64,000 nucleotides of DNA, taken from the NCBI GenBank assembly GCA_001600635.1, contig BCKL01000023.1, positions 62,001 to 126,000 of the forward strand, written 5' to 3'. Below, in pieces: positions 1 to 10,700 of this stretch. Numbering within the stretch: the first letter of the stretch is position 1; each line of letters starts with the position of its first letter. The notes under the pieces are model-generated. The model was not told where the DNA came from. It made no database searches and was given only the letters and a program-made list of their open reading frames with translations. Source of the DNA: Leucosporidium creatinivorum (lineage: Eukaryota; Basidiomycota; Microbotryomycetes; Leucosporidiales; Leucosporidiaceae). The translations under genes and the position numbers were made by a program.

Positions 1-92
1 GACCGAAAGGTGCAGGGAGCGAGAGCCGCCTGCTCTGCCCACTGAATGCTTCGAGGACAGCTTGGGTAGACTGTTCGATCGTCCTGAGACAT
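1..92 (-). CDS. Possible 5' end of a gene running off the left edge
   Basis: On the reverse strand an ATG at 92 opens a frame that stays open to the window edge, about 30 codons beginning MSQDDRTVYPSCP. It is preceded by a CT-rich leader and a possible 3' splice site (CAACAG near 137). No family can be recognised from so short a piece. Another frame through the same bases is also open and could be a downstream exon instead. Weak call based only on open frame and context. Confidence 0.25.
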   Translation of the reverse strand, partial: MSQDDRTVYPSCPRSIQWAEQAALAPCTFR

Positions 93-1005
93 GCGCTTGG
101 AGAGAAGGACGGATGTTGAGGTTGAAGAGGAGCCTGTTGACGCAAGGGGGAGCGGGCACCGATGTCAGCGCCGAGCACGAAGGGGAGCGGCACTCTGCTC
201 GGACGGACGTGAGGGTGTATACCCGGCCGAGATTGAATCCGAGTGCCGTAGGAACTATGAGCAAGTGCCGCGAAGTCAGCAATCAAGCCACCGAAAGACG
301 GTGTCGAGCAAGTCCGAAGCGAGCCGCACCGTTTGTCTTCTCCCAGATCAAATACGAGAGGTATCCCGCTCCCGCCAGCATCCTGCATTCGGAATAAACA
401 ATTCGATATTAGCTCTGAGTCGGCGGAGAGGGAAGTCGGCACTGAGCGCCTCTGAACTGTGCTCGGCGCTCGGCCTCCGTCGCCGCTGTCAATCTTGACT
501 CACGAGGTGTCCGTCCCACTCTCCACAACCAGGATCAGCTGTTCGTCCAGGAGCCGAGCAGGAGGACGCCGAGCGTGAGGATGAGGCTGGGCGTTGTTGA
601 TGCGGTCGGCGAGGAGAGCTCGGCGCCTGCGCTGAGAGGAAGGAGCGAGAGAGGCGTGGGCGCCATTGGGCGCGAGAAGGTGCGCTTTTATTGATGTACT
701 CGGAGCTCGGAGCAGAGAGGGATACACTGAGATGTAGACACGGAGAGGAAGCGAACGCTGGACATGACAAGTGTCGCGCGATTTGGATCCAGACCGAGAA
801 GTGGTTGGAGCTCCAGATTCGATTGAGGAAGTGGCGAGGGGTTATCCTCCTCCCGAGGGAGATGCATAGAAAGCGATGTAACACATACAAAGCACTCCTA
901 CTTAACTGCACAAGCACGTCGACCCTGCTCAGCTGCCCCTCAAACTCGGCGATCCCTTCTTCCTTGCTGCCTCCGAGTCCAGCGACCATCTCGCCCAATC
1001 TCACC
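93..1005. other. Intergenic stretch, no supported gene
   Basis: No convincing coding signal. It would hold the upstream region of the left-edge candidate and the 3' flank of the next reverse-strand gene. A short coiled-coil-like reading on the reverse strand just below 1006 (see the finding at 890-1016) is the only suggestive piece. Confidence 0.4.
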
Positions 1006-2159
1006 TCAGACAGCACTCAGCTCCACCTCCTTCGTACTCCAACTCTCCTCTCCACCCTTCTGCTCCTTCTCAGGCTGCTCCCACCTCACCCTCTTACTCG
1101 GCGTTCCCTTCTCCTTCCTGAGGCCGCTCGGCGCCTTCCTCTTCTTCCCCTTGCCCTTGCTCTTCTTCTCCCCAAACTGAGTAGGCTGGATGAACAGCAG
1201 ACCCGGGAAGAGCAGCGCCGCCCCAGGAGGAGGAGGAGAGGGGTGGTGCAGGATGGGGAAGCGGGTTGGCGGCGCCGAGATGAGGGGAGGGAGCGCCGTG
1301 GGAGTCGTGGAAGGCGAGCTGGTGGGGTGAGTGCGAGGCCGAGGGTGTGGAGGAGAGATAGGTGTGACTTTGGTGGAAGGAGGAGCGAGAGGGCGAGGGA
1401 GGGGAGTGCGGAACGGTGTGTTGGAGGAGGGAGGAGGCGCCGAGGAGGAGTTGTTCGAAGGCGTGAGAGGCGGGAGAGGGCGCTGTTGCTGGGGAGTGAC
1501 GGGTGCAGAGGGATCAGGAGGGGGCTCCGACCTGCTCTTACTGCTGGGCGTGACAACTTTCTCCTTCTCCTCAACCGTAGCCTTTCCCTTCCTCCCCCTC
1601 GGCGAAGTCGTCCCCGTCGCCTGCTCCACCGTCATACCATACTGCTCACTCGTCTTCTTAGCCGAGTTCCTCGCTGCCCTCCTCCCAGATCCTACGTTCT
1701 CCTGCTGCAGCTCTGGCCCCTCCTGCTTGACCGAGACGGCGGCAGGCTTCTTCGTCCTCGGTGGAGTCCATTTGTTGAGGCGTTCGTTGGCTTCGGTGAG
1801 CTGGGCATGGTTGTTAGAGGATGTGTTGGAGTAGTGCGAGTGACGGAGCTGTTGGAGAGAGGCTTGGTGGGCAGCCTGTAGAGCGAGAGACAGCAGAGAA
1901 GGGGAGAAAGAGCGCCGAGCGAGTCGAGGCGAGAAGGGAGTGCGATGAGAGAGCAGAGCAGAGTCAGCGGAGCTGTAGGGAGGTACAGAAAGAGAGAGTG
2001 ATGACCTACAGCCTGCTGCCTGAGCCCTAGAAGCCACTGCTGATGTTGGTCGAGCGAGGAGAGAGAGAGGCGAGTCTGTTCTTGCTGAGCTTGCTGTAGG
2101 AGAGTAGGATCGGGTGGTTGGGAGAGTAAGGAGAGGAAGCTGAACGAAGTGTCGTCCAT
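1006..2159 (-). CDS. Unrecognised Pro/Ser/Lys-rich, probably nuclear protein
   Basis: The start ATG at 2159 gives MDDTSFSFLSLLSQPPDP, followed by a Gln/Leu-rich helical N-terminus. One intron (donor GTAGGT near 2009, acceptor CTACAG near 1870) joins to AAHQASLQQLRHSHYSN. The rest is disordered: basic patches such as GRRAARNSAKK, long Pro/Ser/Thr runs, then KGKGKKRKAPSGLRKEK and KRVRWEQPEK, which look like nuclear-localisation-type clusters. The frame closes at 1006. No catalytic domain is visible and I do not recognise the family. The N-terminal helix could be a dimerisation segment. An adjacent coding-like frame beyond the stop suggests the true C-terminus may be longer. Divergent from the ABC transporter gene. 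Confidence 0.55.
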
Positions 2160-2917
2160 TTGGAGTGAAGAGAGCGAGAGCGAGATGAAAAGCTACAGAG
2201 GGGTCAAGAGCTGAGAGAGCCTCTCGCGGCCAAGTCGAACCTCTCCCTCTCTCCGTCCTCTTCGCTCGCCTCGTTTCGCCAACACACTCAGATCAATCTC
2301 TATCAGCTATCAGCGACTCCGCCTGCTCTCCTCCAGCCCTCCTACAGCTCTCCCTCTATCCCCAGCCACCTCTTTACCCCGCTCTTTCAGCTCCAACTGG
2401 TTACCTCTCCTCTGGGACTTTTCTCCCTTCAACCGGCCTGCAGCAGAGCACGAGCTATAACTTTGAATCGCTTCAGGTGCTCCCAGCTAGACAGGTGAGC
2501 TTCTCCTTCACTACAGAACCTCTGACACGCTCCAAGGCTCGGCAACTCGCTTGAGAGACGCCGATGGGGGATGGTAGCGGCGGGAAGGGAGCAGAGAGCG
2601 GGGGAGCAACAGCAGAGGGAGTGAAGGGTACAGATGTAATGGTTTGGGCAGCTGCAGGCCTGGTAGAAGAGGCGGGAGCGTTGGAAGAGCAGGCAACGGG
2701 CTCGAGCAACGAGCGGAGGGTTTATGCAGGCTGCTACATCAAGCTGGGAGGACAAGGGGACGTAGCCTTGTACACTCAGGTCTACCATCGTCCCTCTCCT
2801 GCTCTCTCGCTCCCCCAATTACATTCCTCAGCAGCTCTCATGTGGGGCCGGAATTACGCTGACACCTCTCTCTCTCCACCTCCAACAGGTTACACCGACT
2901 ATCCTCAACTCGGCGCC
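2160..2917. promoter_or_regulatory. Divergent intergenic region, with ABC-transporter 5' leader
   Basis: This 758-base region lies between the ATGs of two divergent genes and must contain both promoters. It is CT-rich. A 5' UTR intron for the right-hand gene is likely, with donor GTCTACC near 2779 and acceptor CAACAG near 2888. No TATA box was identified at a convincing distance. Confidence 0.4.
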
Positions 2918-5900
2918 ATGGCCCCAGCACAATCCAAGCTCGCCCGCTCTCCCCTCGCCGCTCTGAGCAACAGCAAGGCCGGACCCGCCGCGCTCGCGCT
3001 CCCCTTGCTCGTGGCGCTCTACTACTTGAGGAGGAAGGTCGTGCAGGCTGCTGAGGAGGCGAAAAGGAGTAGTGAGTCTGGCGTCGATTGAAGTACGAGG
3101 CGGAAGGAAGCTGATGCTGGCCTCTCCTCGGCGACCGAACCGACAGAGGATCGCAGCCAGCTCAGTACGCCTCAGCTCGAATTGGCGCAGAGGGATCTGT
3201 ACAAGCCGTGCGCCATTCTTTTCTCAGCTATACCCAGTGCACATCTGACCCCCTCCACTGTGCCACAGCCTCCCCAACGGCTCACGCGAGCTCCTCGTCC
3301 CAAACCGAGGCCGAGTCTCGCGGGTCCTGATCCACCCTACCAAAGCCTCGACCTTCTCCGCCCACCGTCCCTACTTCCGACCCTCGCCTTCCACCTCCTC
3401 CTCCTCCTCCACTCCGAACGGTACCGCTCGTGTTGGCGTCAACCGAGAATTCTTTCGTCAATTGGCAGCCATCGCCAAAATTATTGTGCCGAGGATGACG
3501 AGCAAGGAGGTCTTCCTAATTGCGGCGCATACGAGCTTCCTGTTGTTGAGGACCTATTTGAGTCTGCTGGTCGCCAAGTTGGATGGACGGTTGGTCGGAG
3601 ATCTTGTGAGTCCGAGTCTCGGAGCTCGGCGATGAACAGAGCTGACGAGGAAGGTGCTCAACAGGTCTCAGCCAATGGCAAGGGCTTCGTTCGAGGGCTA
3701 GGTCTCTGGTTCGCTCTGGCCGTGCCCTCGGTCTACACGAACTCGATGGTACACTCTCCCATCTCCCCTCCGTCACTTCTCGCTGACCCTCCTCGGCCGA
3801 AACAGATCCGCTACCTCCAGCAAAAGCTCTCCATCTCCTTCCGCACCCGCCTGACTCGCTACATCCACGATCTCTACCTCTCGCCCAAGAACACCTTTTA
3901 CAAGGTCGTCAACCTCGACTCGCGAATCGACGGCCCCGATCAGTTTGTCACGACCGATGTGGCGAGGTTTTGTGAGACGTTGAGCGCGCTGTAGTGAGTC
4001 ACTGAGGTGGATTAGATTAGGCGGAGATGCTGATGGACGGACCTGAACAGCTCCAACATTTCGAAACCGACCCTCGACCTCATACTCTTCAATATCCAGC
4101 TCGGTCGCTCGATCGGAGGGTATGGCTCGCTCGGCTTGGCTGTCTCATACGTCGCTACTGCATGGGTTCTTCGCAAGGTGCGTCTCTTCAGCTCCCTCCA
4201 CGTAGCCTGGAGCTAGCTGACAAAGAACGACGACAGGTCACCCCAGCGTTCGGCAAGCTCGCTGCTATCGAAGCCAAGTTGGAGGGCGACTTCCGTGCCG
4301 CACACTCGAGGTTGATTATCAATGCCGAAGAGATTGCGTGCGTCCTACTCTTTCTCTTCATCTTGTAGCTCGACCGACGACTGACGACCGAACCGAGCAG
4401 CTTCTACGACGGCGCGGCTATCGAGAAGGACATCCTCAACCGCGCTTACTTGAGGCTCATCAAGCATGTCAACTCAATCTTCAAGGTATATTCTAGCCCC
4501 TCACTTTACACCATCCTCGCTGACTTTCTTCCCGCTCGGCGCAGATTCGCATCCTCTACGGCATGGTTCGTCTCTCCTCCTTTCCCCTTCGCTCGCCTGC
4601 TTATCTGACGAGAGGACGTGGAACAGATCGAGGACTTCATAGTCAAGTACATGTGGAGTGCCTGTGGCTATTGCCTCATCTCCATCCCCGTCTTCTTCGC
4701 CCCCGTCAAGGAGGCTCTCGTCGGCTCGGTCGACAAGGCGGACGCTCTTGCGCTCACGGAGGATCATTCCGTCGCTCATCGTACCGAGAGTGAGTCCTTG
4801 CATTAGCGGAAAGAGCAGACGGACGAGAAAGCTGACCCAGCACCTCTGAGCAGACTACATCTCCAACCGTCGTCTTCTCCTCTCCCTCGCCGACGCCGGC
4901 GGCCGCCTCATGTACTCCTGGAAGGATCTCTCCGAGCTCGCAGGCTACACCTCCCGCGTCTACACCCTCCTCTCCACGCTGCACGACCTCGACGCCGAGA
5001 AGTATCAATCCCTCCCTCGCCCAACGGACCTCGCTCAAGACGAGGCGTTCTATGACCTCGGAGCTCTGAATGGGAAGCTTGTCATTCAACCCCTTGGCGC
5101 TAGCGGAGACAAGGACGGAGAGGAAGGCGTCTCCTTCTCCAAAGTTCCTATCGTCGCTCCCGCCCCAGGCAACCCACGCGGCGGGGAGTTGCTCGTCAGT
5201 TCCTTGGATTGGAAGGTCAAAAAGGGGGAGCATGTGTTGATTACGGGCCCGAATGGGAGTGGCAAGACGAGCGTCGCGCGGGTGTTGGCGGGCTTGTGGC
5301 CCGTGTTTGAGGGAGTGGTGCAGAGGCCAAGCGATGAGGAGATCTTCTTCTTGCCCCAGAGGCCGTACTTGAGTGCTGGGAGCTTAAGGGATCAGTGAGT
5401 TGTTGCTTGACTTGCCTCCTCCCCTTCCGAGAATAGCTCGAGATCCGCAGAGGAGGAAAGCTGACTCTCGGCGCTCGGCGCTCTCGTTCCGCAGAATTAT
5501 CTACCCCTCGAGCTACCCTGACTTTGTGGCGTCTGGCCGGAGCGAGGAGGAGCTACTCGATATCCTCAAGCATGTGCACTTGGCTTACTTGCCCGCTAGG
5601 GAGGGAGGTGAGACCGGTCTCGCTCGCTCGGCTGGGAGAAAGCGAGAGGCGGAGGCGGCTTGCGAGCTTCTGCTGACCCACTCGGCATTGAACGATAGGT
5701 CTCGACACCCGGAAAGAGTGGAAGGACGTCCTCAGCGGTGGAGAGAAGCAGCGGGTTGGTCCTTTCTGGCTTGTATCCCTCGCCGAGCTCATTCGCTGAA
5801 CCCGAACGACTTCGAACAGATGGGTATCGCTCGCCTCTTCTACCATCTCCCCAAGTACGGCGTACTGGACGAGTGCACCTCAGCCGTATCCACCGATGTT

Positions 5901-6306
5901 GAGGGGTCAATGTACCAGCATGCCAAGGACCTCGGCATCAGTCAGTTTCGCTCTCCTCGCCGCTCTCCGATGCTCTTCGCCGAGCGAACACCGCTGACCC
6001 TGAGCTCCCAAACAGCCCTCATCACCATCTCCCACCGTCCATCGCTCTTCAAGTACCACCAGCACCTTCTCCGCCTTACCGGGTCGGATGGACACTGGGA
6101 GACAAGCCAGATCGGAACGGCCGCCGAGTGAGCTCCTCCCCCTTATCCCTTCTCTCCTTGATCGATCGCTGACCGCGTACAATGACTACAGACACCTCTC
6201 TTTCCAGAAGGAGATCGACTCACTTGAGGAGAAGCTCAGGGATGTCGGCGAGTGGAAGAAGCGATTGGGCGAGATTGAGGTCGAGCTCAGCTTTAAGCAG
6301 CCTTGA
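2918..6306 (+). CDS. Peroxisomal ABC half-transporter, ABCD (ALDP/PMP70) family
   Basis: Predicted peroxisomal-membrane half-transporter importing long-chain acyl-CoA for beta-oxidation. It works as a dimer, as Pxa1/Pxa2 do in yeast. About 16 exons give roughly 785 residues. Start MAPAQSKLARSPLAAL is followed by a hydrophobic N-terminal segment, then the ABCD transmembrane domain: VGVNREFFRQLAAIAKII, LLLRTYLSLLVAKLDGR, and the family loop GPDQFVTTDV. The nucleotide-binding domain has Walker A GPNGSGKTS (about 5250), signature LSGGEKQR (about 5740), Walker B YGVLDECTSAVS (about 5855) and H-loop TISHRPSLFKY. The C-terminus is a short coiled coil, EKLRDVGEWKKRLGEIE. One exon is only 21 nt (4545-4565). 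Whether it corresponds to PXA1 or PXA2 cannot be decided from the sequence. A polyadenylation-like AATAAA follows at 6344. Confidence 0.92.
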
Positions 6307-6627
6307 GCTCGTGAGGATACCATACTTCAGCCCTGATGTACAAAATAAACGCATTTCTACTTGATTCGACTGCACGGCACCGACGAGAAGTCCCGCGAGC
6401 CTGAAAAGGATGAGCCGGGCTTCGGAGGCTCGGACTCGGAGTTGCTGAGAGTGCCAAGAAAGTAGAGAGAAGGTCGTGGATGGACTCGAGGAGAGTGAAG
6501 CAGGTCTCTTGCCTCTTTATCTCCTGCTCCTACTTCCCGTCTCAGCTCCCAGCCACTCGAGTGAGTCTTGTCACCTCCGCCGAGCTCTCTCCCTTCCCTT
6601 TCTCACCCTCGCTCACCGCAGATCAGC
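6307..6627 (+). other. Intergenic: 3' end signal and leader with a 5' UTR intron
   Basis: AATAAA at 6344-6349 lies 38 bases after the ABC transporter stop and is the likely polyadenylation signal. The right part is the leader of the NmrA-like gene and holds a 5' UTR intron, 6561-6621, with GTGAGT donor and CACCGCAG acceptor. It ends six bases before the ATG. Confidence 0.5.
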
Positions 6628-7581
6628 ATGATCGTCCTCGTTACGGGCGCCACCGGAAAACAAGGCTCTGCAGTTATCGAGTCCCTCCTCAAGTCACCCC
6701 TCCACCACACCATCCATGCCCTCACCCGCTCCCCTTCCTCTCCCGCCTCTCTCGCTCTCGCCGCCCAAGGAGTCGTGCTCATCAAAGGCTCCTTTGTAGA
6801 CCGCTCCTCCCTCATCACTGCACTACAAGGAATGGACGCTGCCTTCCTCGTCCAAGCCGACTCGCCCAATGAGGTGGAGCAAGGCCTCAGGTTCGTCGAA
6901 GCGGCGAAGGAGGTCGGCCTACCCTTTCTCGTCTATGGATCCGCCGAGGGAGTTGGCGCGCCTCCCCCTGCTCTGAAGGGAAAGTTGGAGATCGAGGAGG
7001 CGGTCAAAGCTGCGGGCATCCCTCATACTATCCTTCACCCCGTGGCGTTTTGCGAGAACTTTCAGAAGCAGGAAGGGTGGGAGAGGTGGCTGTACCTTGG
7101 GCTGTTTGATGCTGGGTTGAAGGGCAGGAGCATGCAGATGGTGTCTACAGTCGACATCGGTGAGCTGGTTGTCTCTCCCGCGCCTCTAAGACGGCTGCTG
7201 ACCGCTCGGCGTTCGAACTCGGCGCCAGCTCACTTCGCCGTCAAAGCTATCGAGAACCCCAAGGAGTTTGCTGGGAGGACCGTACCTATTGCAGGAGATG
7301 ATCTGACAATCGACGAGGCCTGCAAGATCTGCGCAAAGGTGCAAGGGACCAAGGCCAGTCGAGCGCCGACGTGGCTTTCGAGGATTGTGCTCGCTTGCTT
7401 GCCGGCGGATCTAAAGCAGTTGCTTTCGGCAAGTAGAGCGGTAGCAGGGATTTCGAGAACTGTTCTGACACATCTCCTAATGCAGTGGTTCGGAGAGGTG
7501 GGATACACCGTCGACCTCGGCGCTGTTCGAAAAGAGCACGGAGGGGTGAGGTCGTTCGAGGATTGGTTGATAGCTGAGTGA
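6628..7581 (+). CDS. NmrA-like NAD(P)-binding Rossmann protein
   Basis: Member of the NmrA/HSCARG atypical short-chain dehydrogenase family, which bind NAD(P) and act as redox sensors or reductases. The substrate is unknown. The Rossmann nucleotide-binding motif is at the extreme N-terminus (VLVTGATGKQGSAVIESLL). Next come the typical acidic second-strand region, SFVDRSSLITALQGMDAAFLV, and the family core FLVYGSAEGVG and HTILHPVAFCENFQ. Two introns: one GT-AG of 69 nt near 7162-7230, one GC-AG with donor GCAAGT at about 7429-7485 (57 nt). Both lengths are multiples of three and the introns lack in-frame stops, so unspliced RNA would also be open. The ATG at 6628 is chosen because it begins the Rossmann strand directly. 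Confidence 0.85.
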   Translation: MIVLVTGATGKQGSAVIESLLKSPLHHTIHALTRSPSSPASLALAAQGVVLIKGSFVDRSSLITALQGMDAAFLVQADSPNEVEQGLRFVEAAKEVGLPFLVYGSAEGVGAPPPALKGKLEIEEAVKAAGIPHTILHPVAFCENFQKQEGWERWLYLGLFDAGLKGRSMQMVSTVDIGELVVSPAPLRRLLTARRSNSAPAHFAVKAIENPKEFAGRTVPIAGDDLTIDEACKICAKVQGTKASRAPTWLSRIVLACLPADLKQLLSASRAVAGISRTVLTHLLMQWFGEVGYTVDLGAVRKEHGGVRSFEDWLIAE

Positions 7582-7739
7582 GGGTGGCTCGAGTCCTGCT
7601 GTAGTCTGAGCAAAGCCGAAAGCGGCCTCTCCAACCTCACTTTCTCGCCTCCGAGCGAACGGCCTTCGCGAGCTGCCTGCCCTTCTCGGCTTTTGCCCTC
7701 CCCCTCCCCTCACCTCGTCTGAACTTTCGATTCGTCGAC

Positions 7740-10700
7740 ATGGCTCCCTACGAGGACCACGAGGAAGAAGGAAGGCCCACAGCGAGCCTTCCCCAGCGCA
7801 ACACGGGATCCATCAAGCTCCCTCTCATTGCGCCCTTCTCAGCGCCAGAGGAGATTGTGCAGGCTCTCGCGACCCGCGATATCCCGCTTCTGACTGCTGG
7901 TGAGCTCCAGCACTGATGAAAGGAAGATTTGAGCTAACCTCTGCTTCCTGTAGCTCTCTTACAAGTTGAGAAGCGCGCTTCAGCTCTCGTCGCAAAGGCA
8001 GTCCCTCCTCTGCTCGACTACCTCACAAAGTACCCGACCGTCGATGGGCTCTTCACTGCCTGGGATACAGCCCACAAGGTCAGCTTCGCTCAGAGCTCAA
8101 TGCAGCAGAACTACAGGCTGATCCCTCCTTGTTTTTTCGCTAGACCAACAACTCGCAACTCTCGGCTGCGGTCCTCACCGCTCTCACCGCCGTCGTTCGC
8201 CTGGTGTCCACCGACCCTTTCACCAACGAGCCCGAGGTTATCCGCCGTCTTCTCACGCAGTACGGCAACCACCTCGACCGTGCTCTCAACCCCGGCCGAA
8301 ACGATGTCACCGTCGCCGCGCTCAAGCTCTGCAACGTGGTAGTAGGATACGGACAAGGTCGTTTTGCTAGGAGGCTCTTTGGCAGCATGCAGTGGCAGCC
8401 CAAGGTGCGTGGAAAACCGCAGGATTGGCTTTCGGCGATGAGCTGACCCTCTTCCCGGCGCGTTGCAGATTATCACTCGTCTCTTCCGCACTCGGCTCAA
8501 GGACACCTCGCGCGATCCTTTGCTCAGGCCCGACATCCGCACCCTCCTCAGCATGCTCGTCCTCGCCTTCCTCGCTGCCGGCGACTCGAAGCTTAAGACT
8601 CAGGTCATCGAGACCAAGGGCCTCATCTCTGGCGTCGTCAAGGGCCTGTCCGAGGATCCCGAGGTGATCATCAACCACGTCTTGATCTCCCTTCACCGCG
8701 ACATCGTCGCCGACCGCTCAGTCGGACTTGAGGCCAGGCGTTCGGTCTTTGACGAGCCCTGCATAGTTGAGGTGCGTTTGCTCTCGCTTGAAGCAGCGCG
8801 AACAGCCACTTACGACTTGCGATCCACAGCTACTCAAGCTGTACGAGGTCGAAGACGGCGACATCGTCGAGCAGAGTCCGCGCGTCTCGGTCCACCGCTT
8901 CCTCTACGCCCTCACCGAGTGGCTCGCCAAGCAGATCAACGACTCGCAGGCTCGCTCTTTCGGACCTCAGAAGGTGCTCGGTACGGTCCTTCGCACCCTC
9001 AAGGTCACGGAAGAGTCCCAGCAGCGCGAGCTCGGCCTTCACATCCTTGGCCGTGCTCCCATCCTCGCCGGAGCGTGAGTATCTGGCTTCCACCTTATCG
9101 CAGCAGTTGAAAAGCTGACAGGTCTGCATCAGGTTCTGGGCTCGCTTCCCTTCCTCGCTGGACCCTCGTCTCTCTTCGCGCTGGATCTCGGCCATCACCT
9201 TCGCTACCCAGGTCGTCGCGCTCCCCGTCTCGCAGCACCTCTCGACTACCTCGACTCCTCCCACTCTCACTGTCCTCCTCGACAACGTCCTCCCTCCCTC
9301 GCTCAACAAGACTTGGTATTCGAAGGCTCTCCAGCACGAGAATGGCCTCGTCTCGTTCCTCTCGTCCATCTTCATCCTCGCTGCGATGCAAAAGGCCGCC
9401 AAGATCCTCGAGACGATTGCTGAGACCTCGAGCAAGCTCGAGGAAGTCGCTGGATCGGGACGATGGGCTTCGCTCGCTGCCAGGATGAGGGAGCACCTTC
9501 GCACCGTCCTCCCCGACCCTCAGATCGTCGTCGCGCTCATGCAGAAGACGGCCGTCGCCGCTCCTACTCCCGCGGCGTTGAGCAAGTCCAAGAAGAGCAG
9601 CAGCAAGAAGGTCAAGGAGGTCGAGCCCGCCGCTAAGGCCAAGGAGGAGGACGAGGCGAGTCGCCACCTCAGGACCAACGTAGCTCTCCGCCTTCTCTGG
9701 CTCTATCACCGAGTCGTCCCCTCCCTCATCGCCACCCTTCGCTTCGACTTTGCCAAGCTCCCTCAAGCTCATATTACTCGCTCGGACGCCGAGGGAATTA
9801 GGGCCATCTCTTCGGCCTACGCTCTTCGCCTCGCTGCCATTCACAGCGCGACCTTGACCTGGTCTCGTCCTGGTGAGTCGCAGCTGGCGCCTCTCGTTCA
9901 CTGAACTCTCGCTGACCTGTTGTTATCTAGGCGACCACTTCAAGACCACCCTTCTCCCTCTCTTCCAGCTCTACCGCACTCCCTCCACGCCTTCGAACCG
10001 TCACCTCCTCCTCACCATCCTCGGTCGCCTCCTCACCACTTCCATCCTCTTCGGAGAATCATCGCAGGAGGTCGAAGTCTGGCTCGCCGCTCTCCCCACT
10101 CCTTCGCAGGACCCCTCGACGACCGACGGAGCCAGCCTCGTTCTCGACTTCTTCGAGCGCTGCGTTCAGCAGACCCTCACCGCCCCGATCAAAGCGGCGG
10201 CTGTCCAAGAGGAAGCCTCAACAGCACCTACTTTCAGCCCTCTCCTCGCTTCCATCCTCAAGGGTCTCAAGGCTCAGGTCGAGGAGGCCTCCAGCGATGT
10301 CGTCGCGCCCCTCTTCGCCTTCGTTCGCCGAGTCTTCTACGGGGTCGTCGGCCAGTCGCAGTCGACCGACCTCCCCAAGGCGCTTGCTTCGGCGCTGAAG
10401 AAGGAGTTGGGAGATGTCAAGGCCGCCAAGAGCACTCTCAAGCTGATCAAGGACTGTCTCAAGACGTTGGAGGAGCCGGTCGAGCCCCAAGCCGACGAGC
10501 AGCTCAAGCAGCGCGTCGAAGCTGGAGAAGACCTCTCCGCTCTGAACCCGATCAAGGAGAACGTCTTCGCCTCGTTGTCCGAGGATGCCGAGACGCTTCA
10601 AGCGTAAGTAGGACCAGTGGAAGCGATCCTTCTATTAAAAGCTGACTGTCCCCCTTCCTCAGCGCCATCGCTTCCATGCCCATCGAGCTCGTCCTCCTTC

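Noticed and set aside
691-1881. Long forward open frame, Arg/Leu-rich
   Set aside because: It is antisense to the reverse-strand gene at 1006-2159, whose frame has a sensible intron and ATG. Arg/Leu runs are typical of GC-rich shadow frames.
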